From positions 434,001-498,000 of the forward strand of contig CP099432.1 in NCBI GenBank assembly GCA_024114885.1: a DNA stretch of 64,000 bases, given 5' to 3'. Under the pieces are notes generated by a model. The model was not told where the DNA came from. It worked only from the letters and a program-made list of their open reading frames with translations, and made no database searches. The stretch comes from Septoria linicola (Eukaryota; Ascomycota; Dothideomycetes; Mycosphaerellales; Mycosphaerellaceae). Numbering within the stretch: the stretch's first letter is position 1; the number at the start of each line of letters is the position of its first letter. Both the position numbers and the translations under genes were made by a program. Shown in pieces: positions 46,250-57,784 of the stretch.

Positions 46250-49200
46250 ATATCTTTAAAACGTAGTCGTCTATTATCTTCTAACGTCGTAGCTAAAGTA
46301 GTATATATATATCGAGAGCGCGACTAGGAACGATAGCGATAGTTACGTTTATAGCGTACTATATAGAATAGTACTTTAGCTATTACTACCTATTAGTAAT
46401 AATAAGGTAATCTTATTATCTACTATCTTAATATAATCGTAGAGTAACTAACTCCTACTCTACTATCTCTCTAACTCTATATTCTAGATATTCTACTTTC
46501 TAACGATTCTAATAATATATAGCTTTTAGAAGACGCTCTTTCTATCGATAACTATAATAATCTCTATAATAGTAAAATATCTAATAAATATAGAGTAGAT
46601 CTTTAGTCTAACTTACTAGAAGTACTAGACCTATCTATAGTAGACTCTTCTCTAAGAGATATTAAAGAACTCTTATATTATCTAATTTCTATATCTAGTA
46701 GAGCTAGTAGTATACTACTAACTCGAGACTCTACTAATATATCTTCCTCTATAGACTCTCTATAGGTTTAAATAGCCGAGTTCGATAATACTATCGTAAG
46801 CTCTAGTATCGTAAGCCTTAGCGACTAGTTACTAGAGAGTAGTAAAGCTATATATTATACCTATTCTACTAGTATACTAGATAGAGAGAATAAAATAGAA
46901 GACGAAAATATAAGAGACTACGTCGACGACTAGGACTATACTAATAAATAGAATTATACTAACGACTATAACTATACTAACGACTAGAATTATACTAATA
47001 ACTAGGAACGCGCTAATAACTAGGACTACGCTAACGACTAGGACTATACTAACGACTAGGACTACGCTAATAACTAGGACTATACTAACGACTAGGACTA
47101 CGCTAACGACTAGGACTACGCTAATAACTAGAATCGCGCTAACGACTAGGACTAGTCTAATAGCCTAGATCGCTCTAATAACTAAGATATAACCTACTAA
47201 CCTAATAATAAAGCTAGAAACTACGATCGGTTAGATAGCGATAATAGTAAGAGTAGTAAAGTTAATAACGATAGCGATAGTAGTAACGTATTATAAGACC
47301 TATATAAGTATATAGCTAAGAAGCTATATTAGTAGTTATAAGATAGATTTTATAGATATATATTAGACGATTATAAAATAGAGCGCCTTTAATATTTAGA
47401 GAAAGTAAGCGATATAGACTATTATTTACTATTAGAAGCCTTTAGAAGCGCTCTATTTCCTTCTCTACTTAGAATACTAACGCGAATTATAGCTAACTAT
47501 CTTCTACGTTATAACGCGTCTTAATAAGAGGAAATATTTTATAGTATATCCTTATAGCTAAATAGAATAAGATCTTCTCTAAAGTATATATATCTCTATA
47601 AAGAGTAGATCCTAGCTACTAAAGCTAATATCGCTTTCGATATCGATAGTTTCTTAGGATTTACGTTATATCTTAGTTTCGTACGCTAGAGTATTCGCTA
47701 CTAGTCTATACTACTTTTAAAGTAGAATATTAGTATAGACCTTTATATCTATACTAATTATTATACTAAGGATTAAGAAGTAGAATAACTACGATCGTAG
47801 TTAAATCTACTCTAGGATATTCCTTACTTCTATCTTAGAAAGATTAAAGAAACGATAGAGATATTAGTTTTTATCCTCTTCCTATATATACCTACTACTA
47901 CTAGGAAATTCATCTCGCTTACTAAGGAATAATATACCTACTAGCTAGATAGGATCTTCTACTCTACTATCTATATATTCTATAATACCTATTATACTTA
48001 ATATCTTCCTACTACGTATCGATATACCTATATTAATAGTAAGGTATATTAGATCGAGAATTACTTAGTTAGAAGAGTAGAATATAAAATATAGAGAGCG
48101 ATTACCTATTATCTATACCTAGAATATCTTAGTAAGGTATAGAGTAAGATTCTTAAAATTATTAAGAAGGAAGCTAGACTTTATAACTTCTAAGAGCCTT
48201 AACTATTCTTTTTAGCTAAAGAGACGAAATTATAATTTAAGACAAGTCTTATATATCTAATGTTACTCTATACGATAGAGAACTTTAGGACGTATCTAGA
48301 GTAGGTTCTCGATTTTAACGTTATCTAACGCGAACGCCTATTTATTAATATTAGTAAAGAGATTTATACCTAATCCTACTAATTACTAGCCGATAACTAA
48401 GATCCTTATAACGAGTAAGTATATATCTATATATAGAAACGATACTATCTTAAGAAGTATCTTAAGTAGATATATAATAGAGAGCTGCCTTAGAGTAGAT
48501 AGATACTCTACGAGTAGAATCTGCTTTATAAGGCCTATAATCTTATAAGCCTTACTCTACGACGATCGAAACTCTTTAAAGGTAGACTTATCTACTCTTA
48601 GTTCTATAGTTCTATAAAGGAGGTTACTAATTCTTCGAAACTATATCTTTTCTCTAACGACGGATTAGAGGAACTTATATTCGACCTAGTAATTCTTAAG
48701 GCTACTTAGAGCTAGGCTAAAGGCTACCGCCGAGACGTATATATAGTTAAATAGTTATACCTATATAGTAAGCGCTAAGCTAACGTAGTACTTATAGACT
48801 CTTATAGAAAATTATTTAGACTATACGAGGAATACTATATTAGTTAGTTAACGTACTATTCGTTATAAACCTAGCTTGCTAAAGAAGACTACGTAGAACT
48901 CGAGCTAATATATAATAACTACCTATCGTATATATAGCTAATTAGGACTAAAGAGTACTTATATTTTATATAGTAGAACTTAAATAAGTTTACTACTAGG
49001 TTCGAGGTCGTCTATACTCGCTATAGAATAGGTATTATTATATAGAAGCAAACTAAAATAATAGCTATATTCCTCTACTATCTTCGATTCGTAGTTAGAG
49101 GAATAGAACTCTACTACGAATCGGCTCTCTAGTAGAGCTACTACGAACGTATAATAGAGACTAGAGATATAAAGAAGTAGATTAGACTTAGCTTTAGTAA

Positions 49201-49602
49201 TACTCTACGCAAGTATAGGTACGCTTAGATAGAGCCTCGGTTCGACTAGATAGAACTCTAATTTTATACTAATATTATAGACTATATTCTTTTTAGTAAT
49301 AGCGTCCTTCGTTATTAATACCTTCGATATAGTAGCGAAGTTAACGCCTTCTTCGATCTTATAAGGCGTATAGATCTTGCCTATTAATAGCTTAGCGAAC
49401 ACTCTAAATACTAGCGTATTCGTAGTTAAATTATCCTTTAGCTAGTCTACCTAGTATTCGAGTAGTTCCGTAAGGATGTCCTCGAAGTAGTTAAATACGA
49501 GATCAAACCTAGAATACGATAAACTACTCTAGAGGGCGAGCTTAGCTAGTCTATAGAATACTTTAAGGAGATTATAAACGATAAAATCTACCTTATTATT
49601 CT
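46250..49602 (+). pseudogene. AT-hook protein of the 8.1-kb repeat, unit A copy
   Basis: Same frame as at 51,207-54,920. The initiator is ATA, and the AT-hook core reads K-R-S-R-L-L (Gly to Ser). The hexapeptide region (46,941-47,156) has 12 units of 18 bp against 7 in units B and C. The frame is cut off at 49,602 by the start of unit B. Many Gln/Trp positions are TAG. Confidence 0.75.
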
Positions 49603-49640
49603 AGAGGATGTCTTCGGGTTTAGGCTTAGACATTTCTAGG

Positions 49641-50797
49641 TACTTCTTATTAAGAAATATATATCTCTATACTCTACGTATATAGAGCTCTCAAACGCAC
49701 TCTTCTATTTGTCTCTACGACGTAGTATTATTATATAACTACGTCGCGTAGTTAGTAGCTTTTAGCGTCGTAATTAGGTCCAAGTATAATAAAGGGTCGA
49801 TTACGCTCTAGAATAATATAGTAACGTCGTATACTAGATACTTCTTATTAAGAAATATATATCTCTATACTCTACGTATATAGAGCTCTTAAACGCACTT
49901 TTCTATTTATCTCTACGACGTAGTATTATTATATAACTACGTCGCGTAGTCGGTAGCTTTTAGCGTCGTAATTAGGTCTAAGTATAATAAAAGGTCGATT
50001 ACGCTCTAGAACAATATAGTAACGTCGTATACTAGATACTTCTTATTAAGAAATATATATCTCTATACTCTACGTATATAGAGCTCTTAAACGTACTCTT
50101 CTATTTGTCTCTACGACGTAGTATTATTATATAACTACGTCGCGTAGTCGGTAGCTTTTAGTGTCGTAATTAGGTCTAAGTATAATAAAGAGTCGATTAC
50201 GCTCTAGAACAATATAGTAACGTCGTATACTAGATACTTCTTATTAAGAAATATATATCTCTATACTCTACGTATATAGAGCTCTTAAACGTACTCTTCT
50301 ATTTGTCTCTACGACGTAGTATTGTTATATAACTACGTCGCGTAGTCGGTAGCTTTTAGTATCGTAATTAGGTCTAAGTATAATAAAGAGTCGATTACGC
50401 TCTAGAACAATATAGTAACGTCGTATACTAGATACTTCTTATTAAGAAATATATATCTCTATACTCTACGTATATAGAGCTCTTAAACGCACTCTTCTAT
50501 TTGTCTCTACGACGTAGTATTATTATATAACTACGTCGCGTAGTCGGTAGCTTTTAGCGTCGTAATTAGGTCTAAGTATAATAAAGGGTCGATTACGCTC
50601 TAGAATAATATAGTAACGTCGTATACTAGATAATTCTTATTAAGAAATATATATCTCTATACTCTACGTATATAGAGCTCTTAAACGCACTCTTCTATTT
50701 GTCTCTACGACGTAGTATTATTATATAACTACGTCGCGTAGTCGGTAGCTTTTAGCGTCGTAATTAGGTCTAAGTATAATAAAGAGTCTAGGTATAA
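49641..50797. repeat. 198-bp tandem array in unit B (6 copies)
   Basis: Copies begin at 49,641, 49,839, 50,037, 50,235, 50,433 and 50,631, exactly 198 bp apart. Each has two self-complementary parts: CTCTATACTC-TACGTATATAGAG, and CTACGACGTAGT ... ACTACGTCGCGTAG (49,715-49,751 in the first copy). The last copy carries TAATTCTT instead of TACTTCTT, as does the last copy in unit C. Confidence 0.95.
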
Positions 50798-50913
50798 TAA
50801 AGAGCCTAGCTATAATAAATAGCCTAGCTATAATAAAGCGCTTAGCTATAATAAGGAGGCCGGCTATAATAAAGGGTCTAGCTATAATAAAGAGCCTGGC
50901 TATAATAAAGAGG
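50775..50913. repeat. 18-bp array in unit B (8 copies)
   Basis: Eight units around CTAGCTATAATAAAG, matching units A and C copy for copy (for example, the third ends AAATAG and the fifth AAGGAG), so this array is stable while the adjacent 198-bp array varies. Confidence 0.92.
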
Positions 50914-51206
50914 CTCTAACTCGTAAGAGCCTTTATTTAGAAGACGACCTCTAGTAGATTAGGAGAAGTAGAATACTTCGCTAGCTAGTAATTAAAACTC
51001 CTACTAGCTAGTAGAGTATTCTATATTCTTCTTAGTACTATAAGTAGCTACTCTATATACTTTAATTAGCCTCTAATACTACCTATACGCCTCCTATAGT
51101 AATAGTAAAATTCTCTTAAATCTAGCTATATCGCTACCTATATTTTCTTTTAGGAAGTTAAGGTCGTATCCTAACTACTACCTTCGAGATATAATATTAT
51201 TCTAAT

Positions 51207-54200
51207 ATGTCTTTAAAACGCGGTCGTCTATTATCTTCTAACGTCGTAGCTAAAGTAGTATATATACGTTAAGAGCGTAACTAGGAACGATAGCGATAGT
51301 TACGTTTATAGCGTACTATATAGAATAGTACTTTAGCCGTAACTACCTATTAGTAATAATAAGGCAATCTTATTATCTACTATCTTAATATAATTATAGA
51401 GTAACTAACTCCTACTCCGCTATCTCTCTAACTCTACGTTCTAGATATTCTACTTCCTAACGATCCTAATAACGTATAGCTTTTAGAAGGCGCCCTTCCT
51501 ATCGACGACTATAATAATCTCTACGACGGTAAAATATCTAATAAATATAGAGTAGATCTTTAGTCTAACTTACTAGAAGTACTAGACCTACCTATAGTAG
51601 ACTCTTCTCTAAGAGATATCGAAGAACTCTTATATAGTCCGATTTCTATATCTAGTAGAGCTAGTAGTATACTACTAACTCGAGACTCTACCGATATACC
51701 TTCCTCTATAGACTCTCTATAGGTTTAAATAGCCGAGTTCGATAATACTATCGTAAGCTCTAGCGTCGTAAGCTCTAGCGACTAGTTACTAGAAGGTAGT
51801 AAAGCTATATATTATATCTATTCTATTAGTATACTAGATAGAGAGAATAAACTAGAAGACGAAAATATAGAAGACTACGTCGACGACTAGGACCGTACTA
51901 ATAAATAGAATCGTACTAACGACTATAACTATACTAACGACTAGAATCGTACTAATAACTAGGACTACGCTAACGACTAGGACTACGCCGACGACTAGAA
52001 TCGCGCTAACGACTAGGACTAGCCTAATAGCCTAGGTCGCTCTAACGACTAAGATACGACCTACTAACCTAACGACGAAGCTAGAAACTACGATCGGTTA
52101 GGTAGCGATAATAGTAAGAGTAGCGAAGTTAATAACGATAGCGATAGTAGTAACGTATTATAAGACCTATATAAGTATATAGCTAAGAAGCTATATTAGT
52201 AGTTATAAGGCAGATTTCATAGATATATATTAGACGATTATAAAATAGAGCGCCTTCGATATTTAGAGAAAGTAGGCGATATAGACTATTATTCGCTATT
52301 AGAAGCCTTTAGAAGCGCCTCGTTCTCTTCTCTACTTAGAATACCGACGCGAATTATAGCTAACTACCTTCTACGTTATAACGTGCCTTAATAGAAGGAA
52401 ATGTTTTATAGTATATCCTTATAGCTAAATAGAACAAGACCTTCTCTAAAGTATATATACCTCTATAAAGAGTAGACTCTAGCTACTAAAGCTAATATCG
52501 CTTTCGATATCGATAGTTTCTTAGGATTTACGTTATATCTTAGTTTCGTACGCTAGAGTATTCGCTACTAGCCTATACTACTTTTAAAGTAGAATATTAG
52601 TATAGATCTTTATATCTATACCGATTATTATACTAAGGATCAAGAAGTAGAATAACTACGATCGTAGTTAAATCTACTCTAGGATATTCTCTACTTCTAT
52701 CTTAGAAGGATTAAAGGAACGATAGAGATATTAGTTTTTATCCTCTTCCTATATATACCTACTACTACTAGGAAATTTATCTCGCTTACTAAGGAACAAT
52801 ATACCTACTAGCTAGATAGGATCTTCTACTCTACTATCTATATATTCTATAATACCTATTATACTTAATATCTTCCTACTACGTATCGATATACCTATAT
52901 TAATAGTAAGGTATATTAGATTAAGGATCGCTTAGTTAGAGGAGTAGGATATAAAACATAGAGAGCGATTACCTATTATCTATACCTAGAATATCTTAGC
53001 GAGGTATAGAGTAAGATTCTTAAAATTATTAAGGAGGAAGCTAGACTTCGTAACTTCTAAGAGCCTTAACTATTCTTTTTAGCTAAAGAGACGAAATTAT
53101 AATTTAAGACAAGTCTTATATATCTAACGTTACTCTATACGATAGAGAACTTTAGGACGTATCTAGAGTAGGTTCTCGATTTTAACGTTATCTAACGCGA
53201 ACGCCTATTTATTAATATTAGTAAAGAGATTTATACCTAATCCTACTAATTACTAGCTAATAACCGAGATCCTTATAACGAGTAAGTATATGTCTATATA
53301 TAGAAACGATACTATCTTAAGAAGTATCTCGAGTAGATATATAATAGAGAGCCGCCTTAGAGTAGATAGATACTCTATAAGTAGAATCTGCTTTATAAGG
53401 CCTATAATCTTATAAGCCTTACTCTACGACGATCGAAACTCTTTAAAGGTAGACTTATCTACTCTTAGTTCTATAGTTCTATAAAGAAGGTTACTAATTC
53501 TTCGAAACTATATCCTTTCTTTAACGATAGATTAGAGGAACTTATATTCGACCTAGTAATTCTTAAGGCTACTCGGAGCTAGGCTAAAGGCCGCTACCGA
53601 GACGTATATATAATTAAATAGTTATACCTATATAGTAAGCGCTAAGCTAACGTAGTACTTACGGACTCTTATAGAAAATTATTTAGACTATATAAGAAAC
53701 ACTATATTAGTTAGTTAACGTACTATTCGTTATAAACCTAGCTTGCTAAAGAAGACTACGTAGAACTCGAGCTAATACTTAATAACTACCTATTATATAT
53801 ATAGCCGATTAGGACCGAAGAGTACTTATATTTCGTATAGTAGAACTTAAATAAGTTTACTACTAGGTTCGAGGTCGTCTATACTCGCTATAGAACAGGT
53901 ATTATTATATAGGAGTAAACTAAAATAATAGCTATATTCCTCTACTATCTTCGATTTATAGTTAGAGAAATAGAACTCTACTACGAATCGGCTCTCTAGT
54001 AGAGCTACTACGAACGTATAATAGAGACTAGAGATATAAAGAAGTAGATCGGACTTAGCTTTAGTAATACCCTACGTAAGTATAGGTATACTTAGATAGA
54101 GCCTCGGTTCGACTAGATAGAACTCTAATTTTATACTAATATTATAGACTATATTCTTTTTAGTAATAGCGTCCTTCGTTATTAATACCTTCGATATAGT

Positions 54201-54920
54201 AGTAAAGTTAACGCCTTCTTCGATCTTATAAGGCGTATAGATCTTGCTCGTTAATAGCTTAGCGAACACTCTAAATACTAGCGTATTCGTAGTTAAATTA
54301 TCCTTTAGCTAGTCTACCTAGTATTCGAGTAGTTCTATAAGGATGTTCTCGAAGTAGTTAAATACGAGATTAAACCTAGAATACGATAAACTACTCTAGA
54401 GAGCGAGCTTAGCTAGTCTATAGAATACTTTAAGGAGATTATAAACGACAAAATCTACCTTATTATAGAAAACTATAGCGACTTCAAGCTTATATAGTCT
54501 CTAGTTAGCTTCCTATTCGACTTTAATAATAGTATTCGTTATAAGTATTAGGAAGTAAAGCTATATAGAGTTCTATATTAAAGGATATATACTAGTATAT
54601 CGACACTCGATAATAGTACTACTCTTAGGTATAAGTTTTAGCGACGTTTAAAAGGCTACCTATTAGACTACTACTAGATCTTACCTTATCCTATATATAA
54701 GGTTTTAACCTAAACTATAAAGTAGAGTTAGCGAATATAGTATTTAGTCGTCTACTAAGAGATATAGAGTATACTAATATAGATATAGGGCTAGAAGAAC
54801 TAGTAACCTAGTTAGCCCCTATTACGCCTAGAGTTTATAGACTAGTTAAGAGAAGAATAGGAAGGATAGCTACGTCTACGTAGGCCTCTAGGTAGAGAAG
54901 AGTAAGTTAAAACTACTTGT
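51207..54920 (+). pseudogene. AT-hook protein of the 8.1-kb repeat, unit B copy (about 1,240 codons)
   Basis: ATG at 51,207 is kept in units B and C and is followed by S-L-K-R-G-R-L-L-S-S, an AT-hook (K-R-G-R-P-P with Pro to Leu), and a basic stretch. Next comes an acidic, Ser-rich region, then a hexapeptide repeat of the type T/A-N-D-x-D/N-Y/R at 51,898-52,023 (7 units). A long helical body of about 900 residues follows with no motif I recognise, for example LATKANIAFDIDSFLGF near 52,490 and ELYYESAL**SYYERI near 53,970-54,020. The three copies agree in this frame and differ mainly at transitions, so the protein was once made. DNA binding in AT-rich DNA is inferred from the AT-hook only. The short open frame on the opposite strand at 54,072-54,269 is a shadow. 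Confidence 0.78.
51898..52023 (+). repeat. Hexapeptide-coding 18-bp repeat, unit B (7 copies)
   Basis: Units such as CTAACGACTAGGACTACG in frame with the AT-hook protein; TAG in the middle is a mutated Gln or Trp codon. Unit A has 12 copies, unit C 7, the inverted fragment 11. Confidence 0.9.
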
Positions 54921-55660
54921 TAAGGAATACCTTACTAGCTAGTAATCGGAATATAGACTTACTAGACACTTAGTATATACTTCTAGAAGAACGTATCTTT
55001 AGAAGAAGGTACTATTATAGGAATATACTACTAGAGGCACGTACCTTCGGAGGAATATACTACTAGCTAGTAATTAAAGACAACTAGAGCTAGTAAATAT
55101 TTTAATACCTTAGGTACTATAAGCTTATATAATAATACCTAAGGTATCTCTATATACGTACGAGAAGCAGAATTCTAGTTACTTCTAATAAGCTAAGCCT
55201 AATCCGGCTATTACGATCGACGGTTAGAGCTTAATAAAAGCTTATTTCTAATATATAAATCTAGATATAAGACGTATATTCCTCTACTACTACCGAATTT
55301 AGTAGTAATAAAGAGATTTCCTATCTTACCTATAGATTCCTTTACTTTCCTTTACTTATATATAATGTCGCTTACTTATTTGTCGCGTATATATAGGTAT
55401 ATATACTATAAACGTTACTTTATTTACGCTAGCTACCGACTATATTTAATAATCTATCTTCTTCTCTCTTCTTCTTCTTCTTCTTACCTCTAATATCTAC
55501 CTCTACTTCTACTCTTCTCTCTATTACGTTACTAGCTAGTAATTTATTCCTCTATTTGTTCGCTAGCTATATCCGTACCTTCTCTAAGTATATTACTATC
55601 TAGTAAGTTATTTCCTATTTACTTAGAAGCTACTTAAAGCGAGCTCTAAAGATATATATA
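54921..55660. other. Intergenic part of unit B
   Basis: Between the two frames. Contains several TACTAGCTAGTA palindromes (about 54,923, 55,056, 55,532), repeated AGAGG-A-GTAC motifs near 54,980-55,040 (TAGAAGAACGTA, AGAGGCACGTACCTTCGG) and a (TCT)n stretch near 55,455-55,475. This may be the promoter region of the second frame. Confidence 0.55.
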
Positions 55661-57560
55661 ATAGTATCTCGTAAGAGACAAGTTTCTAAGTTAGAACCTA
55701 ATACTCTCTTAAATAAGAGAACTAAGGTTAGCGATACTATAGAGACTCTCGTAGAAGACCTACTCGACGCTCTATTACTATTCGCGACCCTAACTACGAA
55801 GAAGGTATAGACTCTACGTAAAAAGTAAGGTCTAAATACTAAGGTCTTATATAAGAGACTAGCTACTACTTCGCTCGATAATGTTCTAAGCGTAATAGTT
55901 TCACGTAACGATTTAGCTAAGAGTAGAGTAGAGATATAAGTAAACGACTTAATAAGTATCCTAGATTTAAGTATTCGACCTACTCCTACTATACTAACCT
56001 AGAGTATATTTACGTATAGTATTAAAGCTATATAGATTACGTAGAAAGACGATAACTTAGCTAGATATATAGAGCTTAATAGCCTAGATTAGTTCCTATT
56101 AGTATAGTATATAGTTTTTCCTACTCTAAGGAAGTACTATAAGTATTTTATAGTAAGAGTCACCTCTATATTCTCCGATATTACTTTAGTAGAACGTATT
56201 ACGAAGTAGAATATACTACTAGCTAGTAGTCTATATTATCGTATTACTAGCTAGTAGTATATTCTACTAAAGTAACTTATACTCTAATTCTAGTACTAAT
56301 TCAACTATAGAATAATTTTAGATAGGAAGGCTTAGAGAAGTAAATACTAAGTATTCTCTCTCTAAATACCTATATCGATATTATTATAGAGTCTAGAAAG
56401 AAGGAAGTCCTATTCGGGAAGGATCTAGAGACTACTAACTAGGACTATTTCGATAAGTTACTCCTCGATCCTCGCCTCTCTCCTTCTACTAGAGGTAGCT
56501 TCTCGTACTATATAGTTATTATCGCGCTCTATACTATATATCTTATAAAGTAGGCTATCGATACCTACTAAGTAGATAAAGAATTATAGGCAGAGTTATA
56601 CCTGCCCTCTATTTTCTATAGTATACCTATACTAGTAGGGAAGCTACTAGCTCTAATTATCTACCTCGTAGACGAGTTCTCGTTATATAGCGAGGATATC
56701 TTTTAGAGCTTCTATATTATCTACCTGTTTATATAAAAGAAGAGCTATTAGATAGGAGACTAGAGCGCTAATACTAACTCGAAGATTAACTAGCCTAAGG
56801 CGATTACGCTAGTATACTATATTACCTCTAGTTCGATAGCTACTAACTCTATCGAGTAAGCCTATCGATAAGCTAAAGGTCTTGTAATACTAGTAGATAT
56901 AGTATTTATAGAGATTAACGAAATCGCTAAGGATTTTGTACGTACTAAAGAGTTAAACGATATAGGTACTACTATTACGGTATTCGATAGTATTAAGGTC
57001 GACGCTTCTACGATCGCTCTAGACCTAGATAACCTAAGCGACAATACCCGACTCTATATTATAGATATATTAAGTAAGGACGTCGAGTACTTATATAACA
57101 ATATTTAGTATATAGATTAGCTTAGCTTTAAAACTATTCTCTTAATATCTTTAGTTAATAAGTAGCGACTATTCTAAGAGGTATATACGGAATACTTAGA
57201 CTCCGCTATACGAGTAGTCGATAGCTCTAATACCGCTATCGATACCTAAATATTCGCTACTCTCTACGCGACTATAAATACCTACTTAGCGATACTACTA
57301 ATATAGGACGAGTCCGTCGCTATACTTAGGCTAAAGGTTATACTCTTAGAATCTAGAAATATAGACTCTATTACTAGCGAAAACTTCTAGGTCGAACTAG
57401 TTAGGCTCCTACTTAAGCCTTAGTAACCTACTAGTATCGTCTAGCTAATAAAAATACTCTAATTAGAGATACGCTATACTGTCCTTAGAGATAATATTAG
57501 TCTTAGTAAGACTATCTAGGTACTATATATAGTTATCTATATAGCTAGAGAAATTAAGTA
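55661..57560 (+). pseudogene. Second protein of the 8.1-kb repeat, unit B copy
   Basis: A frame of about 630 codons starts at an ATA (55,661; probably ATG before mutation) followed by V-S-R-K-R-Q-V-S, then N-K-R-T-K-V, a likely nuclear localisation signal. It continues as DTIETLVEDLLDALLLF. A foldback sequence interrupts or sits inside the frame at 56,182-56,272. The C-terminal half, 56,560-57,560, is well kept (VDIVFIEINEIAKDFVRTKE, DASTIALDLDNLSDNTRLYI). No domain recognised. The 60-codon open frame on the opposite strand (56,862-57,044) is a shadow of this one. Unit C has the same frame from 63,211. Confidence 0.65.
56182..56272. repeat. Foldback built on ACTACTAGCTAGTAGT, unit B
   Basis: ACTTTAGTAGAA ... 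TATACTACTAGCTAGTAG faces ACTAGCTAGTAGTATATTCTACTAAAGT. The stem is about 28 bp with an internal side insertion of about 17 nt. Conserved in unit C at 63,732-63,822. Confidence 0.85.
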
Positions 57561-57784
57561 ACGACGATAGTAGTAGAGAGGTAAGTCGGTTTATTAAAGA
57601 GATATATAGAACGATCTACTAGCTAGTAGATAAGACGTCTACCTACTAGCTAGTAAATTATTCTATATCTATTACGTAATTTACTAACATTTCTAGACGA
57701 TATAACTATAGCTATAGGAGACGCTACCGACGACGAGGCCGACTCTAGAGAATGTCTTTAGGTTTAGGCTTAGATATTCCTAGG

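Larger units (their letters stand above)
45435..49602 (+). mobile_element. 8.1-kb repeat family, unit A (truncated)
   Basis: Starts TCTAGAGAATATCTTTAGG, as the other two units do. It holds about two 198-bp repeats (from 45,476), the 18-bp array (45,818-45,956) and the first roughly 3.35 kb of the long protein frame. It stops abruptly at about 49,602, where unit B begins in mid-frame; units B and C continue the frame with AACTATAGCGACTTCAAGC. It is more heavily mutated than B and C and has lost the presumed ATG (ATA at 46,250-46,252). Confidence 0.85.
49603..57742 (+). mobile_element. 8.1-kb repeat family, unit B (full length)
   Basis: Begins TTCTAGAGGATGTCTTCGGG. Order: six 198-bp repeats (49,641-50,797), 18-bp array (50,775-50,913), AT-hook protein frame (51,207-54,920), second frame (55,661-57,560), then unit C starts at 57,743. 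It repeats in unit C at an offset of 7,550 bp downstream of the arrays, the difference from 8.14 kb being due to three extra 198-bp repeats. No RT, transposase or LTR was recognised and no terminal inverted repeats were found. The shared 5' terminus argues for a mobile element or unequal exchange; the class is unknown. Confidence 0.85.

Noticed and set aside
49205..49402. 65-codon minus-strand open frame conserved in three copies (also 54,072-54,269 and 61,622-61,819)
   Set aside because: It lies opposite the AT-hook protein frame in all three units. TAG from RIP on the + strand reads CTA (Leu) on the other strand, so a shadow frame stays open. Conservation follows from duplication of the unit.
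49641..50797. 198-bp arrays considered as LTRs of a retroelement
   Set aside because: They occur only at one end of each unit, in tandem, with no primer site, polypurine tract or second terminal copy.
56862..57044. 60-codon minus-strand open frame
   Set aside because: Antisense shadow of the second protein frame of the 8.1-kb unit.
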